From contig JAUYRN010000012.1 in the NCBI GenBank assembly GCA_030696775.1, positions 191,426 through 255,425 on the forward strand: a DNA stretch of 64,000 bases, written 5' to 3'. Source of the DNA: Sulfuricurvum sp. GTDB taxonomy: Bacteria; Campylobacterota; Campylobacteria; Campylobacterales; Sulfurimonadaceae. The notes below the pieces were generated by a model, which worked only from the letters and a program-made list of their open reading frames with translations, had not been told where the DNA came from and ran no database searches. The translations under genes and the position numbers were made by a program. Shown here piece after piece: positions 45,192 through 53,474 of the stretch (the stretch's first letter is position 1; the number at the start of each line of letters is the position of its first letter).

Positions 45192-46147
45192 GGTGTGTCC
45201 TTTTTATGTTGTGTAATTTCCGGTGGCGTGTATTCAAACACTTTGATCGTTGTCTCCCCTATTCCTTTATTCTTCTTATCGGGATAGCCCATACTGTTGC
45301 AAAGGATTTGTACTTCATTTTTATCTTCACGGATAAACTTGCGCTCAAAGCTTCGATGGGTATGTCCAAACAGCCAATACTTCATGCTACCGTTTTCTAA
45401 AAGTTGTTTACCATCAAAGCAGTAGAAGGCACGATAATCTTGTAACGCTTCGTGGGTGGAGTTGTAGCTTTTGTAAAAACCTGCCAGTGGTTTTTGATAG
45501 TTGTACATCTGGGCGAACTGATTCCATTCACTTAAGGGTGATACATGCGTCATCATGATGTCACAGTGCTGATACACGTTTTCCATATGATGCTTTTGCT
45601 CTTGAAACAGGGTATCAAACTTTGCTCCGTTGTTAGCGTTGGGATAGATCATGTTGGCATCGTTCATTTGCAATCTCCACTCCCAGTTGACATCATCATA
45701 ACTCTTACCGGCATTTAGCAACAGTGAGCCATCGTACCAGCCGCTTGCTCCTCCTATACGAACACCCTCGATATCCACGATATTGCCATCAACGTAATCA
45801 ATTCCCTCTTCTTTCGCTATAAGAAGTTTCATTTCAGCAATACGTTCACGGCTTCCGCCAAGGCGATTGGTTCCATATTGATAGTTGCTTACCATACTCT
45901 TTGAGATGAGATAATAGTCGTGATTGCCGAAGGTCACGACGATACGGCTATAGTATCGTTTCAGGTGACGCAAGCATTGGATGTTTTGCGCATTATAGTG
46001 CCCGATGTCGCCGGGGATTAATAGGACGTCCGCTGGTGCATTGTCCAGTAAGGTTTTAAACTTGGCGTCAAACGCTCGTGCGCTTACGACACTATTAGGA
46101 TTAAAGTAAAAGTCGAAGTGTGTATCTCCGAGGATGGCGAATTTCAT
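45185..46147 (-). CDS. Calcineurin-type metallophosphoesterase 2
   Basis: 320 aa. Motifs AILGDTHFDFYF, LIPGDIGHYNAQ, VTFGNHDYYLI, IMMTHVSPLSEWN, LFGHTHRSFER. Start after AAGGAACACC. It is a tandem paralog of the 294-aa protein. The block around GGASGWYDG and the spacing of the metal motifs are conserved, but surface loops differ. The pair may have split substrates or form a heterodimer. Confidence 0.85.
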   Translation of the reverse strand: MKFAILGDTHFDFYFNPNSVVSARAFDAKFKTLLDNAPADVLLIPGDIGHYNAQNIQCLRHLKRYYSRIVVTFGNHDYYLISKSMVSNYQYGTNRLGGSRERIAEMKLLIAKEEGIDYVDGNIVDIEGVRIGGASGWYDGSLLLNAGKSYDDVNWEWRLQMNDANMIYPNANNGAKFDTLFQEQKHHMENVYQHCDIMMTHVSPLSEWNQFAQMYNYQKPLAGFYKSYNSTHEALQDYRAFYCFDGKQLLENGSMKYWLFGHTHRSFERKFIREDKNEVQILCNSMGYPDKKNKGIGETTIKVFEYTPPEITQHKKDTPC

Positions 46148-46174
46148 GGTGTTCCTTTCTAAATGCGTTTAGTC

Positions 46175-47734
46175 CTAGGCGTACTTCACCTTGAACTTAA
46201 TGTCTCTGTCTTCCTCTTTTTGCTGATCATAATCGTTGAGTGCAAAAAGTGCTTTAAAATAGTTATTCAGTCGTTCCTCTTGATTAGGGATTTCAAACTG
46301 GTAATGGACATGTCTTTCTTCTTTTGTATTGATATTACGAAAGATTAGCATTCTTGAAATATCATAGAACAGATGATCATAAACCATAAGTTCTGCTTTA
46401 CTGGTTTGATAAGCAGCATAGTGACCGTGCATCTCTTGGTAGAGAATCTCTGTTACATCAAGCTCCTTCTCCTCAAAGAATATGGCGTTCCTTTGCATAT
46501 TGGAACAACTAATCTCATCGTAGGCTTTAAAAACACCAGCTTTTTCGGACTGACCGTTAAAGCAAATTTGAGTTTTAAAGTTTTGTTTCATGGAGCTCCA
46601 GGTAATCTCACCCATTTTACGAATCATCTGCTCATCATTTTGGATAGACATGACGACTTCTACTTTGCTTTCACGCAAGATATCAGTACGGATGTCATTG
46701 CCATTGCCTAGGACTCGGTTGGCTTCGTCGATGACGATTGCAACAGGGAGCGGATCTTTATGCTTGGCACGTAAGGATAAAAAGTCCAGTGTCTTGTCTA
46801 GTATTACAGAGAGGACCGGAGCCGTAAATGACTCGCTATTGATAACAACAATCTTCCCCTCATTGAGTAATCCTGCAATGTCGTGTGAGTTTGGCTCATT
46901 ACAGTAAGGGTTTTTCATAAAGCCTGAGATGGAGGCTTGGATCATGAAAAGCATTCCGTTAAATCCTGACGCCTCTGTCGTATCTTGTTTTACTTTGGAA
47001 CCTTTAATCGTCTCTACAATTTCTTCAAGCTCATAGACTAAAGCATCAAAGTCGGTGAGCTTTTTACGCGCAAGAAGTGTTGTTAAACCCATTTCATGAA
47101 GACACACAACAACTTGTTTTTTAATGTCATCTACGTATTTTTGTGCGGTGCCGATAAGCATGATGTAATTTTTCAGCTTTTTTACATAGCGTCCAAACTC
47201 CCGCATGGTTAGAGGCTCAAGCGGGATATCAAGATGATACGTTACATCTTTGTCGGGTGCTGTCTGAGACATAACGGTAGTGGTAATACCAAACTCTTCG
47301 CGTGCGTATTTATGAAGGGCTTTAAGACGCATTAAGAATGTCGAAAGATCCACAAACAATGCAACCCCGCCATCACTCCAAAAGGGATCACTTGCATCTT
47401 TGATAATGGAGCGGGCAAACTTTTCAACTTGTTTCTCGGACATATTGGAAAAGAGATTGATCTTAGCTCCATGAGGTTTACCGATTTCTACCACATCAGC
47501 TAATCTTTCATGTTTATGCGCAAGGTTTTTAACCACACGGTGCTCTTTGGCTTTTTCATCAAAGATCAACATTCCATATCCCGCTTTAATACGACTCTCT
47601 AAAACAGGGTTGATTCCACAGGTGGTTTTACCATCACCCGTTTTTCCACTAAAAAGAGTATGTTCGAAACGACCAAATGAGTCTGAAACGGTAGTATTGG
47701 ACGATTGAGTGGCTAAAAATCCCATTGTTTTCAT
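46175..47734 (-). CDS. Coupling-protein-type ATPase (VirD4/TraD-like, soluble)
   Basis: 519 aa. Walker A FSGKTGDGKTTCGINP near residue 30 and Walker B PVAIVIDEANRVLGNG near 330, with FKTQICFNGQS and the EVVMSIQNDEQMI sensor-like region, fit the TraD/TraG/VirD4 family. No N-terminal membrane helices are seen, unlike normal coupling proteins, so it may act soluble or recruit a helper channel. It is the main ORF of the conjugation unit driven by the promoter at 48080-48108. SD AAGGAC before ATG. Confidence 0.75.
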   Translation of the reverse strand: MKTMGFLATQSSNTTVSDSFGRFEHTLFSGKTGDGKTTCGINPVLESRIKAGYGMLIFDEKAKEHRVVKNLAHKHERLADVVEIGKPHGAKINLFSNMSEKQVEKFARSIIKDASDPFWSDGGVALFVDLSTFLMRLKALHKYAREEFGITTTVMSQTAPDKDVTYHLDIPLEPLTMREFGRYVKKLKNYIMLIGTAQKYVDDIKKQVVVCLHEMGLTTLLARKKLTDFDALVYELEEIVETIKGSKVKQDTTEASGFNGMLFMIQASISGFMKNPYCNEPNSHDIAGLLNEGKIVVINSESFTAPVLSVILDKTLDFLSLRAKHKDPLPVAIVIDEANRVLGNGNDIRTDILRESKVEVVMSIQNDEQMIRKMGEITWSSMKQNFKTQICFNGQSEKAGVFKAYDEISCSNMQRNAIFFEEKELDVTEILYQEMHGHYAAYQTSKAELMVYDHLFYDISRMLIFRNINTKEERHVHYQFEIPNQEERLNNYFKALFALNDYDQQKEEDRDIKFKVKYA

Positions 47735-47764
47735 AATAAGTCCTTTTTGGTAATAACTAAATAG

Positions 47765-47995
47765 TTATAGTTTTATGGTCGGCATGTACCCTTTTTTCAT
47801 TTTCATCCCAAGTAAACGCTCAAATGCGGCTTGAGCATAATCGATCTTCTCAAACACTTCAGCTTTCATGCGCGGTCGGCTCTTTATGGAACCGTACGAT
47901 CGAACCAACAACCATTCTCCAAACAAATTTTGGAGAATCTCTATTTTGTAGTAGCGTTTAGTCTCATTTATCACTCGTGACATAGCAACTTTCAT
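47765..47995 (-). CDS. Short WGR-domain protein
   Basis: 76 aa from the ATG at 47995, with AAGG eight bases upstream. A GTG at 48004 is the alternative. YYKIEILQNLFGEWLLVRSY then GSIKSRPRMKAEVF follows the WGR fold of PARP and MmoQ-like proteins, with the central Trp-Gly-Arg replaced by YGS. WGR domains bind nucleic acid ends or proteins. In plasmids they occur as small orphan proteins of unknown function. It is the first gene of the T4CP unit. Confidence 0.7.
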   Translation of the reverse strand: MKVAMSRVINETKRYYKIEILQNLFGEWLLVRSYGSIKSRPRMKAEVFEKIDYAQAAFERLLGMKMKKGYMPTIKL

Positions 47996-48079
47996 CGTTT
48001 CCACCTTATTTTTTGACCATTTATCCTATTTTTTTTCATAAAGATTAGAAATAGTAAACAAATGATTATTTATATTGTA

Positions 48080-48108
48080 ATTATATACCTATTTGATAGT
48101 TATGTCAA
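48080..48108 (-). promoter_or_regulatory. Consensus sigma-70 promoter of the WGR/coupling-protein unit
   Basis: Minus strand: TTGACA (rc of 48103-48108), a 17-base spacer, then TATAAT (rc of 48080-48085): full match to the ideal promoter. It lies 85 bases before the ATG at 47995. Confidence 0.85.
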
Positions 48109-48117
48109 GTAAATTCT

Positions 48118-48142
48118 ATTTAATTAAGTATTTTAATTAAAT
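48118..48142. promoter_or_regulatory. Perfect inverted repeat next to the promoter
   Basis: ATTTAATTAA (48118-48127) and TTAATTAAAT (48133-48142) are perfect 10-base arms with a 5-base spacer, ten bases upstream of the -35 box. It may bind the divergently encoded HTH protein. The rest of the 302-base gap (48005-48306) is AT-rich, with the HTH promoter (TTGACG at about 48258, CATAAA at about 48281) overlapped by TCATT-N6-AATGA (48262-48277). Confidence 0.55.
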
Positions 48143-48306
48143 TTAGATACTTATTTGTGAATATATTTATACTTTAAAGTGAAAAAACCGCTTAAAAGTG
48201 GATATTTTGAACAAAAGCGTGAGAATTCATCTAGTATTATTTGATTTTAGTAAACATTTGACGTTCATTATGTACAATGACATAAACAAATGAGTAGTGA
48301 GTAAGC

Positions 48307-48546
48307 ATGGACAAAGATATTTTTAACGCCCTTCTTAAAAAAGCTGAGCTTTCTAAAAAAGAGTTTGGTGAGATTTTGGGAACCACCGGCGGTACTATCA
48401 GTAATTGGGGCAATGAAGATCGTGAGATACCTTACTGGGTAGAATCATGGTTAATTCTCTATATTGAAAACTTGCAGTGCAAAAAAATCATAGAGGCAAT
48501 CAAAGATAGCGGTGTATGTACTGTTATCCGCAATACCTCAAAATGA
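48307..48546 (+). CDS. Helix-turn-helix regulator of the element
   Basis: 79 aa. Residues 3-40 (DIFNALLKKAELSKKEFGEI, LGTTGGTISNWGNEDREIP) form a Cro/C1-type or YdaS-like helix-turn-helix. It is divergent from the WGR/coupling-protein unit and is the best candidate to control it through the palindromes in the shared gap. Autoregulation is plausible because TCATT-N6-AATGA overlies its own promoter. Confidence 0.75.
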   Translation: MDKDIFNALLKKAELSKKEFGEILGTTGGTISNWGNEDREIPYWVESWLILYIENLQCKKIIEAIKDSGVCTVIRNTSK

Positions 48547-48572
48547 TGACTGGGTTAGGGTACTAAACAAAT

Positions 48573-48851
48573 ATGGACTTTTTAACATTTGAGTCTTTTA
48601 TTTCTATTAAAGTACTGATAGTACTCTATTACGCAGGTGCTCTTTTTATTCCGATCATCTTCTGGTATAAACGACAATTTATATCAAAGATCATAGACGT
48701 TTTAATACACTCCGCTCCTATTAGAGCAACACGATTGATCCTTGGGTCTATAATCTTTTTTATTCTGCTTGAACTTGGTTGGCGGATGATGTTTGAAATG
48801 CTGATTGGATTTTTTCAGATGAGAGATTATTTACAGCAGTTGGTTGGCTAA
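48573..48851 (+). CDS. Small membrane protein of the element, unknown
   Basis: 92 aa with two or three hydrophobic helices (VLIVLYYAGALFIPIIFWYK, RLILGSIIFFILLELGWRMM). DUF4282-like in general build, though not assigned. It is 26 bases downstream of the HTH gene and is the last gene before the proposed right end of the element. Confidence 0.55.
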   Translation: MDFLTFESFISIKVLIVLYYAGALFIPIIFWYKRQFISKIIDVLIHSAPIRATRLILGSIIFFILLELGWRMMFEMLIGFFQMRDYLQQLVG

Positions 48852-49151
48852 TTACTAAAAAATTCATCTCAATTACGTTTTAGTCGATAAAACTTTCTAC
48901 AATACTAGCAATATTCATACGTTGGTTAACCTAACATAAATTATATTGAGAAAAATAAGAAACTTTATTGCGAGTCTCGCAATTCTCTTATAGAAGCTTT
49001 ACAATCATTAGTAAATTACTAATGAGATCTTTGAAAGATATACTTTCAAAATATCTCTTGCTCACTCTAAAGTTTATAATCAAGTAAAAGCCAAAATTTA
49101 TTGGTATCCAATGTTAATCTGGCAATTTCACATACTTGATACTATGCAGCT
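48852..49151. other. Gene-free gap at the right end of the element
   Basis: No gene seen in these 300 bases. It holds the right att candidate ATGAATATT (minus strand, 48910-48918), a -10-like TATAAT next to it on the minus strand (rc of about 48942-48947), a 17-base palindrome ATTGCGAG-T-CTCGCAAT (48967-48983) followed on the minus strand by a T-rich tract, another palindrome ATTAGTAA-A-TTACTAAT (49007-49023) and a hairpin GAGAT...ATCTC (49025-49059). These could be the porin terminator and the original ybgC promoter cut off by the insertion. Confidence 0.6.
48910..48918 (-). repeat. Candidate att core, right copy (ATGAATATT)
   Basis: Nine-base direct match to the ybgC start at 35081-35089 (minus strand). 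It is preceded on that strand by AGGTTAACCAACGT, which could be the old ybgC leader. Confidence 0.35.
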
Positions 49152-50507
49152 TTAAAAGTTGTAATTTGCGATAACGCGGTATTCATCCCAACTGGTACCA
49201 CCGTCTGCGGCTGTCTCTTTAAAATCTCTTGGGAAATTTCCACGAAGACGCAATTGAAGATTTTTGACTGCTTCAGGAGAGTAGATAACATCAAACCCTG
49301 CTTCAGTAGCTGTCCAAGCATGATTAGCTGAATAACCGTTTAATGTATCCATATCAAAAGAGGTGTAGTATACACCTGTGTTTAGGTTAGCACCCATATC
49401 TTTCCAGTTATAACTCCCCGCTACTTTCCAAGCATCAGTCCCAGCCATAAATTGATGTCGAGTTACCATCCCCTGCGTATATGCCGGCATACCACCCCAA
49501 GGTGTGATTGTCCCACCGTTGATTGCGGCAGATGAATCTTTACTGTTGTGTGAAACCGCTACATAAATGTCGAAATTTGCAACTTTCACCCCTGCTTTTG
49601 CTGCCATAAAATCACTGTTGACTTTAGTAGCATAGCTACTTCCGACATCATCTTCTTTAATGTATTGCGCCGCTAGGTAAGGTGCTACACTCCCTATAGA
49701 CCAGCCATAATTGGCTTCAGCATACACTGCATTGAGGATATCATACGCATAATAATCCCATAGTTGAAGCTTCAATCCTGGAATACCCGAGTAAATTGCC
49801 GCCGCAACACTTACGCCCTTAGTATCATGCCCGATTGCATAGGTTCCCATATCGGTAAATTGCCCAACGTATTTCGTAGCACCTGCTCCGCCACTATATC
49901 CGGCAGTCAATGCTAAAACGTTTCCGGTTCCCGTTGTATAGTTATAACCATTTGCAAAGGTTCCTGCCGCAAATTTCGTCACATGTGCTGCGATCAAAGT
50001 CGTATCTTTGATATCAGTATTACTTAGGACGTAGGCTTCGAACAGACTGGGAAGCATGCGTGCATCATCTAATCCTGCGAGAGGAGTATCGAGTTTTTGG
50101 CGTCCTGTTTTAAATGCCGTATTGCCGTATTTATATTGTAAATACGCTTCTCCTAAATACGTTTCATTCTCTCCGTTTGATCCAAAAAGAGTCAAGTCAT
50201 TTTCAGTTGCAGTTGAACTTTTACTGTCCAATTTATTAGTGGTGTAGAATGCTGCTCCGACACTAAAACCATACAAAGAATCGGTTTCGTATTTCAAATA
50301 ACCTCCAAGTGTTACCCCGTCACGTTGCACGGTACTTGCCCCTGAATAATCACGGTTGATATAAAAAGCACGGATTTGTCCGCTTACTTTTCCTTCTTTA
50401 AATGCTCCTGCCAAATCATCGGACGCTGTTGCACTCAATACTAAGACTGATGCTAAAAGTGAAAGACGTATTGGTGCTGTTACAGCAGATAACAATATTT
50501 TTTTCAT
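49152..50507 (-). CDS. OprD-family outer membrane porin
   Basis: 451 aa. Signal peptide: residues 1-28 (LLASVLVLSATASDD). Beta-barrel protein typical of Campylobacterota OprD/MOMP-like porins (GKVSGQIRAFYINRDYSG, LYGFSVGAAFYTTNKLD, TPLAGLDDARMLPSLFEAYV) ending in RVIANYNF (terminal Phe for BAM). Substrate unknown. Placed after the formate dehydrogenase locus on the same strand but with a separate leader. Confidence 0.9.
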   Translation of the reverse strand: MKKILLSAVTAPIRLSLLASVLVLSATASDDLAGAFKEGKVSGQIRAFYINRDYSGASTVQRDGVTLGGYLKYETDSLYGFSVGAAFYTTNKLDSKSSTATENDLTLFGSNGENETYLGEAYLQYKYGNTAFKTGRQKLDTPLAGLDDARMLPSLFEAYVLSNTDIKDTTLIAAHVTKFAAGTFANGYNYTTGTGNVLALTAGYSGGAGATKYVGQFTDMGTYAIGHDTKGVSVAAAIYSGIPGLKLQLWDYYAYDILNAVYAEANYGWSIGSVAPYLAAQYIKEDDVGSSYATKVNSDFMAAKAGVKVANFDIYVAVSHNSKDSSAAINGGTITPWGGMPAYTQGMVTRHQFMAGTDAWKVAGSYNWKDMGANLNTGVYYTSFDMDTLNGYSANHAWTATEAGFDVIYSPEAVKNLQLRLRGNFPRDFKETAADGGTSWDEYRVIANYNF

Positions 50508-50584
50508 ATTACTTCCTATTTAAATTTAAATGTACAAGATATCCATCGTTTGCTAAGATTTCGTTATCAAAATAAGCAATCGAT

Positions 50585-51634
50585 TTAATCAACTAAGATT
50601 GCATGCAACTGTCTATATTTATAGATTACTTTCCCTCCAATATTTTTAACGTCTTCACACGTCAAATTGCCAAATGAAAAACTTATAGCTATCCGTATCT
50701 CTTCATCTGAATATCCTATAGTCTTTAAGATACGTGAGGGTTGGGACAAACCTAGAGAACATAGTTCTCCATTGGTTAGATAGATTCCTTCCAATGCCAT
50801 CGTACGGATCATATCTCGGGCATAAACTCCATCAAAACTGATATAACAGCTGTTGGGTAAAATCAATTGCGGATTGATTAGGATTTTTACTTTATTCCCC
50901 AGAGCATCTACAATCTGTTTTAAAAATTGGTCGCGTATCACTCCAATATTTCCATATTTTTCATGTGAAAATTTTATGTATGCATGATAAAAATGGTCAT
51001 AAACCGTTAAGTCTATTGAGGGGATCATGTCAGAAGAATTGCATTTACTGCACATAAAAACACCCGAATGTTTGAATGAACCGACTTTATAACCCCAAAT
51101 AAAGGCAGCAAATGCGTTTGGAATATTCTCAAGCTTAAGGGCATTACTTACATCTACCAGGAGATGTTTCATGTCAAAATATCGGTTAATTTTTTCCATA
51201 TCTTCGATGTAAAACGTATCTTCATCAACAGCACTGCATACTAAATAATGTGCTCCGTGCTCTTTTGCCGATGCCAAGGATTTTTCACATAATCCTCCCT
51301 GTAAATCTGCATCAATCCATATAATTTGACGTCCGCATTTTTCTAATAATTGACCCGCATGATAAAGATGGTAAGGAAGTTTTGAAGAGAGGGCAATAAT
51401 CTCATTGTCAGGAACAGACTGATCAATGAAAAAGCTCAAAGAAGCAGGTGAAAAATCGCAAAAAATTGATTCAGAGTATCCAAATGCTGATGAAAAAGAT
51501 TGATTTAATGTTTTCAAAAGTTCAAGACTCGTTCCGTCTCCACTTCGTAAACGTAAACCTATCGGTAAAGAATCAAAGGGCTGAAAGTTCGGGGCATGAT
51601 TGACATCTAAATAAAACAACTGCTTAGGATGCAA
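50585..51634 (-). CDS. Divergent cysteine-desulfurase-like (class V aminotransferase) protein in the fdh operon
   Basis: About 350 aa; start probably TTG at 51634 (GAGG six bases upstream), with GTG 51637 and TTG 51649 as alternatives, overlapping fdhD. The C-terminal half aligns with IscS/NifS: HLLVDVSNALKLENI (PLP Asp region), WGYKVGSFKHSGVFM (Lys at the PLP position, His replaced by Tyr), LTNGELCSLGLSQPSRIL (catalytic Cys) and FSFGNLTCEDVKNI. The N-terminal half is hard to align. The place beside fdhD suggests delivery of sulfur to FdhD for formate dehydrogenase, or of selenium. This is inferred. Confidence 0.7.
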   Translation of the reverse strand: MHPKQLFYLDVNHAPNFQPFDSLPIGLRLRSGDGTSLELLKTLNQSFSSAFGYSESIFCDFSPASLSFFIDQSVPDNEIIALSSKLPYHLYHAGQLLEKCGRQIIWIDADLQGGLCEKSLASAKEHGAHYLVCSAVDEDTFYIEDMEKINRYFDMKHLLVDVSNALKLENIPNAFAAFIWGYKVGSFKHSGVFMCSKCNSSDMIPSIDLTVYDHFYHAYIKFSHEKYGNIGVIRDQFLKQIVDALGNKVKILINPQLILPNSCYISFDGVYARDMIRTMALEGIYLTNGELCSLGLSQPSRILKTIGYSDEEIRIAISFSFGNLTCEDVKNIGGKVIYKYRQLHAILVD

Positions 51635-52475
51635 CACACACCTCTTCAATAGTATGAACGGATGAATCCGTATTGATCAGAGTATGTGCTGTATCAACTC
51701 GTGAAGAATGGGTATAAAGATTCATTTTTCCTTCGCGCGCGAATCCGATAAGAGTAATACCGTGCAACTGTGCGGTTTTAATTCCTAATCGTGTCGGAGC
51801 TGCTTTAGATATAACCATAGTGATACCGTGCATAACGCATTTAACGACCATTTCCATGGACAAGCGACCGCTTACGATTAAGAATGCATCTTTGGTATCA
51901 ACACGGGAGAGTCTGGCTTTTCCGATTACTTTGTCAATGGCGTTATGACGACCGACATCTTCTGCTTCGATCGCTTCACTGCCTTTTAGAACCAAACGCG
52001 CCTTATGGACACATCCGCTTTGACGGAACAAAGCACTGCTTCCATAAAATCGATCTACTTCATCAAACAACAATTCAAGGCTATAGGTAACCGTAGAGCG
52101 ATTAAACTCTTTAACGATTTTATCTTCAACATTTCCTGTTACACCAACACAGCATCCTGTAGTAAGCGTCTTCTCTTTAAAAAGGTTTTGAATATTTTCA
52201 TCGCTTACCGTAGCATCAATATACACGGATAAACCGTTATCGGAAATTCTTAAAGAATGGATATTATCTACATTTGTAATGACTCCTTCGCTCATCAAAA
52301 ATCCAACGATATGGGCATCTTGATCCTGCGCTATGCCCATTACAGAGAGTAGTTTCATTCCGTTTAGATAAAAGTCGATACGCTCTTCGGCTATGATCTC
52401 ATCTTCCTCAATCATTACTGAGCCGTTGCGATATACTTTTTCTATAATCAATTTTTTAAGAATTTCTTGTGACAT
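51624..52475 (-). CDS. fdhD: Formate dehydrogenase sulfurtransferase FdhD
   Basis: 283 aa. Conserved CxxC-type loop TLTTGCCVGVTGN, SGCVHKARLV, VGRHNAIDKVIGKA, and SGRLSMEMVVKCVMHGIT. FdhD takes sulfur from IscS and passes it to the molybdenum cofactor of formate dehydrogenase, which FdhA needs. It is downstream of the fdhABC genes by 51 bases. Confidence 0.93.
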   Translation of the reverse strand: MSQEILKKLIIEKVYRNGSVMIEEDEIIAEERIDFYLNGMKLLSVMGIAQDQDAHIVGFLMSEGVITNVDNIHSLRISDNGLSVYIDATVSDENIQNLFKEKTLTTGCCVGVTGNVEDKIVKEFNRSTVTYSLELLFDEVDRFYGSSALFRQSGCVHKARLVLKGSEAIEAEDVGRHNAIDKVIGKARLSRVDTKDAFLIVSGRLSMEMVVKCVMHGITMVISKAAPTRLGIKTAQLHGITLIGFAREGKMNLYTHSSRVDTAHTLINTDSSVHTIEEVCVAS

Positions 52476-52526
52476 TTCGATACCTCATAGTCAAAATTGC
52501 GGAGGATAATTCCTCCGCGTGGAACA

Positions 52527-53474
52527 CTATTGTCGTCCCGCTTTTTTCAAATCTTCTAACACATCCGGAGCAACCTGTTCTAGGTATTCTCTCGGATAGC
52601 TACCAGTCCATAGTCCTTTTAAATATCCTTTGACCGAAATAGCCGAAGCGTATACAAAATCAAGAATAAAGAACATGATCAAAACACTGGCACCAAAGTG
52701 CAAATAGAGCAATACGCGTCTAAATTGGATCACGTCGGCATGGGTTAATGAACTCGGATGCAATGTAATAATCATCGCACCACTGAAACAAAGACCTGCC
52801 CCCATAGCTGCATAGAAAAACCAAATAACACGTTTTGAAGGTTTAAAACTTCCCGGCAAAATATGTCGGAATAAAGTATTTTTTCTCCAGCCTTTTAAAT
52901 CTTTAGCTGCAATAACGGTAAAAACAAGCCAAACACCAATCCATGCCAAACCGGTCAGTTCATGAAACTCTCTCAAAAGACGAGGAAGATCTCCCCCATC
53001 AGAGCGTAAACTCCATGTAATATTGAATCCGGTAAGTACCAGCATCAAAATCATCCCGATATTAAGCCAAATAACCGTACGTTGGAACGGGGTCAAAACT
53101 TGAACCATGTCATCTGGACGTGTTATAGTAGGAGTGAGCCGACCATTTTTAACGTACAAAAAGACAAAAATCATAATTTCGGCAAAAAAGACATACCAGA
53201 TGTATTCTTGTCGCTCATTGCTCGCACGAATAATTTCAGGAGCAACACTGTTGTATGCCGGACCGAAAGCAGCGTTCACCATCTGTTCCAACTCCGAAGC
53301 TGGTGCAGTAAGCACTCCGCTTGTATCACCAATCATCATATGCATCGTATATTGGATCAGGTAACCCCAATCCATAATCATCATGAATCCGACAAATACG
53401 AATCCAACTACACCAAGTCCAAGAGCCGTTAGAATATAGGCTTTATTACACTCCCAAAAAGTTTTACTTTCCAT
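52527..53474 (-). CDS. fdhC: Formate dehydrogenase cytochrome b subunit FdhC (gamma)
   Basis: 315 aa. Five or so membrane helices with His residues for haem: AYILTALGLGVVGFVFVGFM, FQRTVIWLNIGMILMLVLTG, LLREFHELTGLAWIGVWLVF, LLYLHFGASVLIMFFILDFV. It takes electrons from FdhB to the quinone pool. The N-terminal ~100 residues include a periplasmic loop. It overlaps fdhB by 11 bases. Confidence 0.92.
   Translation of the reverse strand: MESKTFWECNKAYILTALGLGVVGFVFVGFMMIMDWGYLIQYTMHMMIGDTSGVLTAPASELEQMVNAAFGPAYNSVAPEIIRASNERQEYIWYVFFAEIMIFVFLYVKNGRLTPTITRPDDMVQVLTPFQRTVIWLNIGMILMLVLTGFNITWSLRSDGGDLPRLLREFHELTGLAWIGVWLVFTVIAAKDLKGWRKNTLFRHILPGSFKPSKRVIWFFYAAMGAGLCFSGAMIITLHPSSLTHADVIQFRRVLLYLHFGASVLIMFFILDFVYASAISVKGYLKGLWTGSYPREYLEQVAPDVLEDLKKAGRQ

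Larger units (their letters stand above)
35081..48918. mobile_element. Integrated mobilizable element (about 13.8 kb)
   Basis: From integrase to WGR protein the content is that of an integrative mobilizable element: tyrosine integrase, excisionase-like gene, MOBF relaxase, oriT-like region, ParA-like ATPase, coupling-protein ATPase and regulators, without type IV secretion genes. It would need a helper channel. The left end is set by the integrase stop at ybgC. The right end is inferred from the repeat ATGAATATT at 48910-48918 on the minus strand. The last 240 bases before the porin gene are assigned to the chromosome. Confidence 0.7.

Noticed and set aside
46175-47734. Complete conjugation system with type IV secretion
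   Set aside because: Only relaxase and coupling-type ATPase are present. No VirB4-like ATPase, pilin or channel genes were seen in the element.
48967-48983. Palindrome as dif site
   Set aside because: It is symmetric throughout and followed by a T-rich tract on the minus strand, so a terminator after the porin gene is simpler. No Xer gene nearby.
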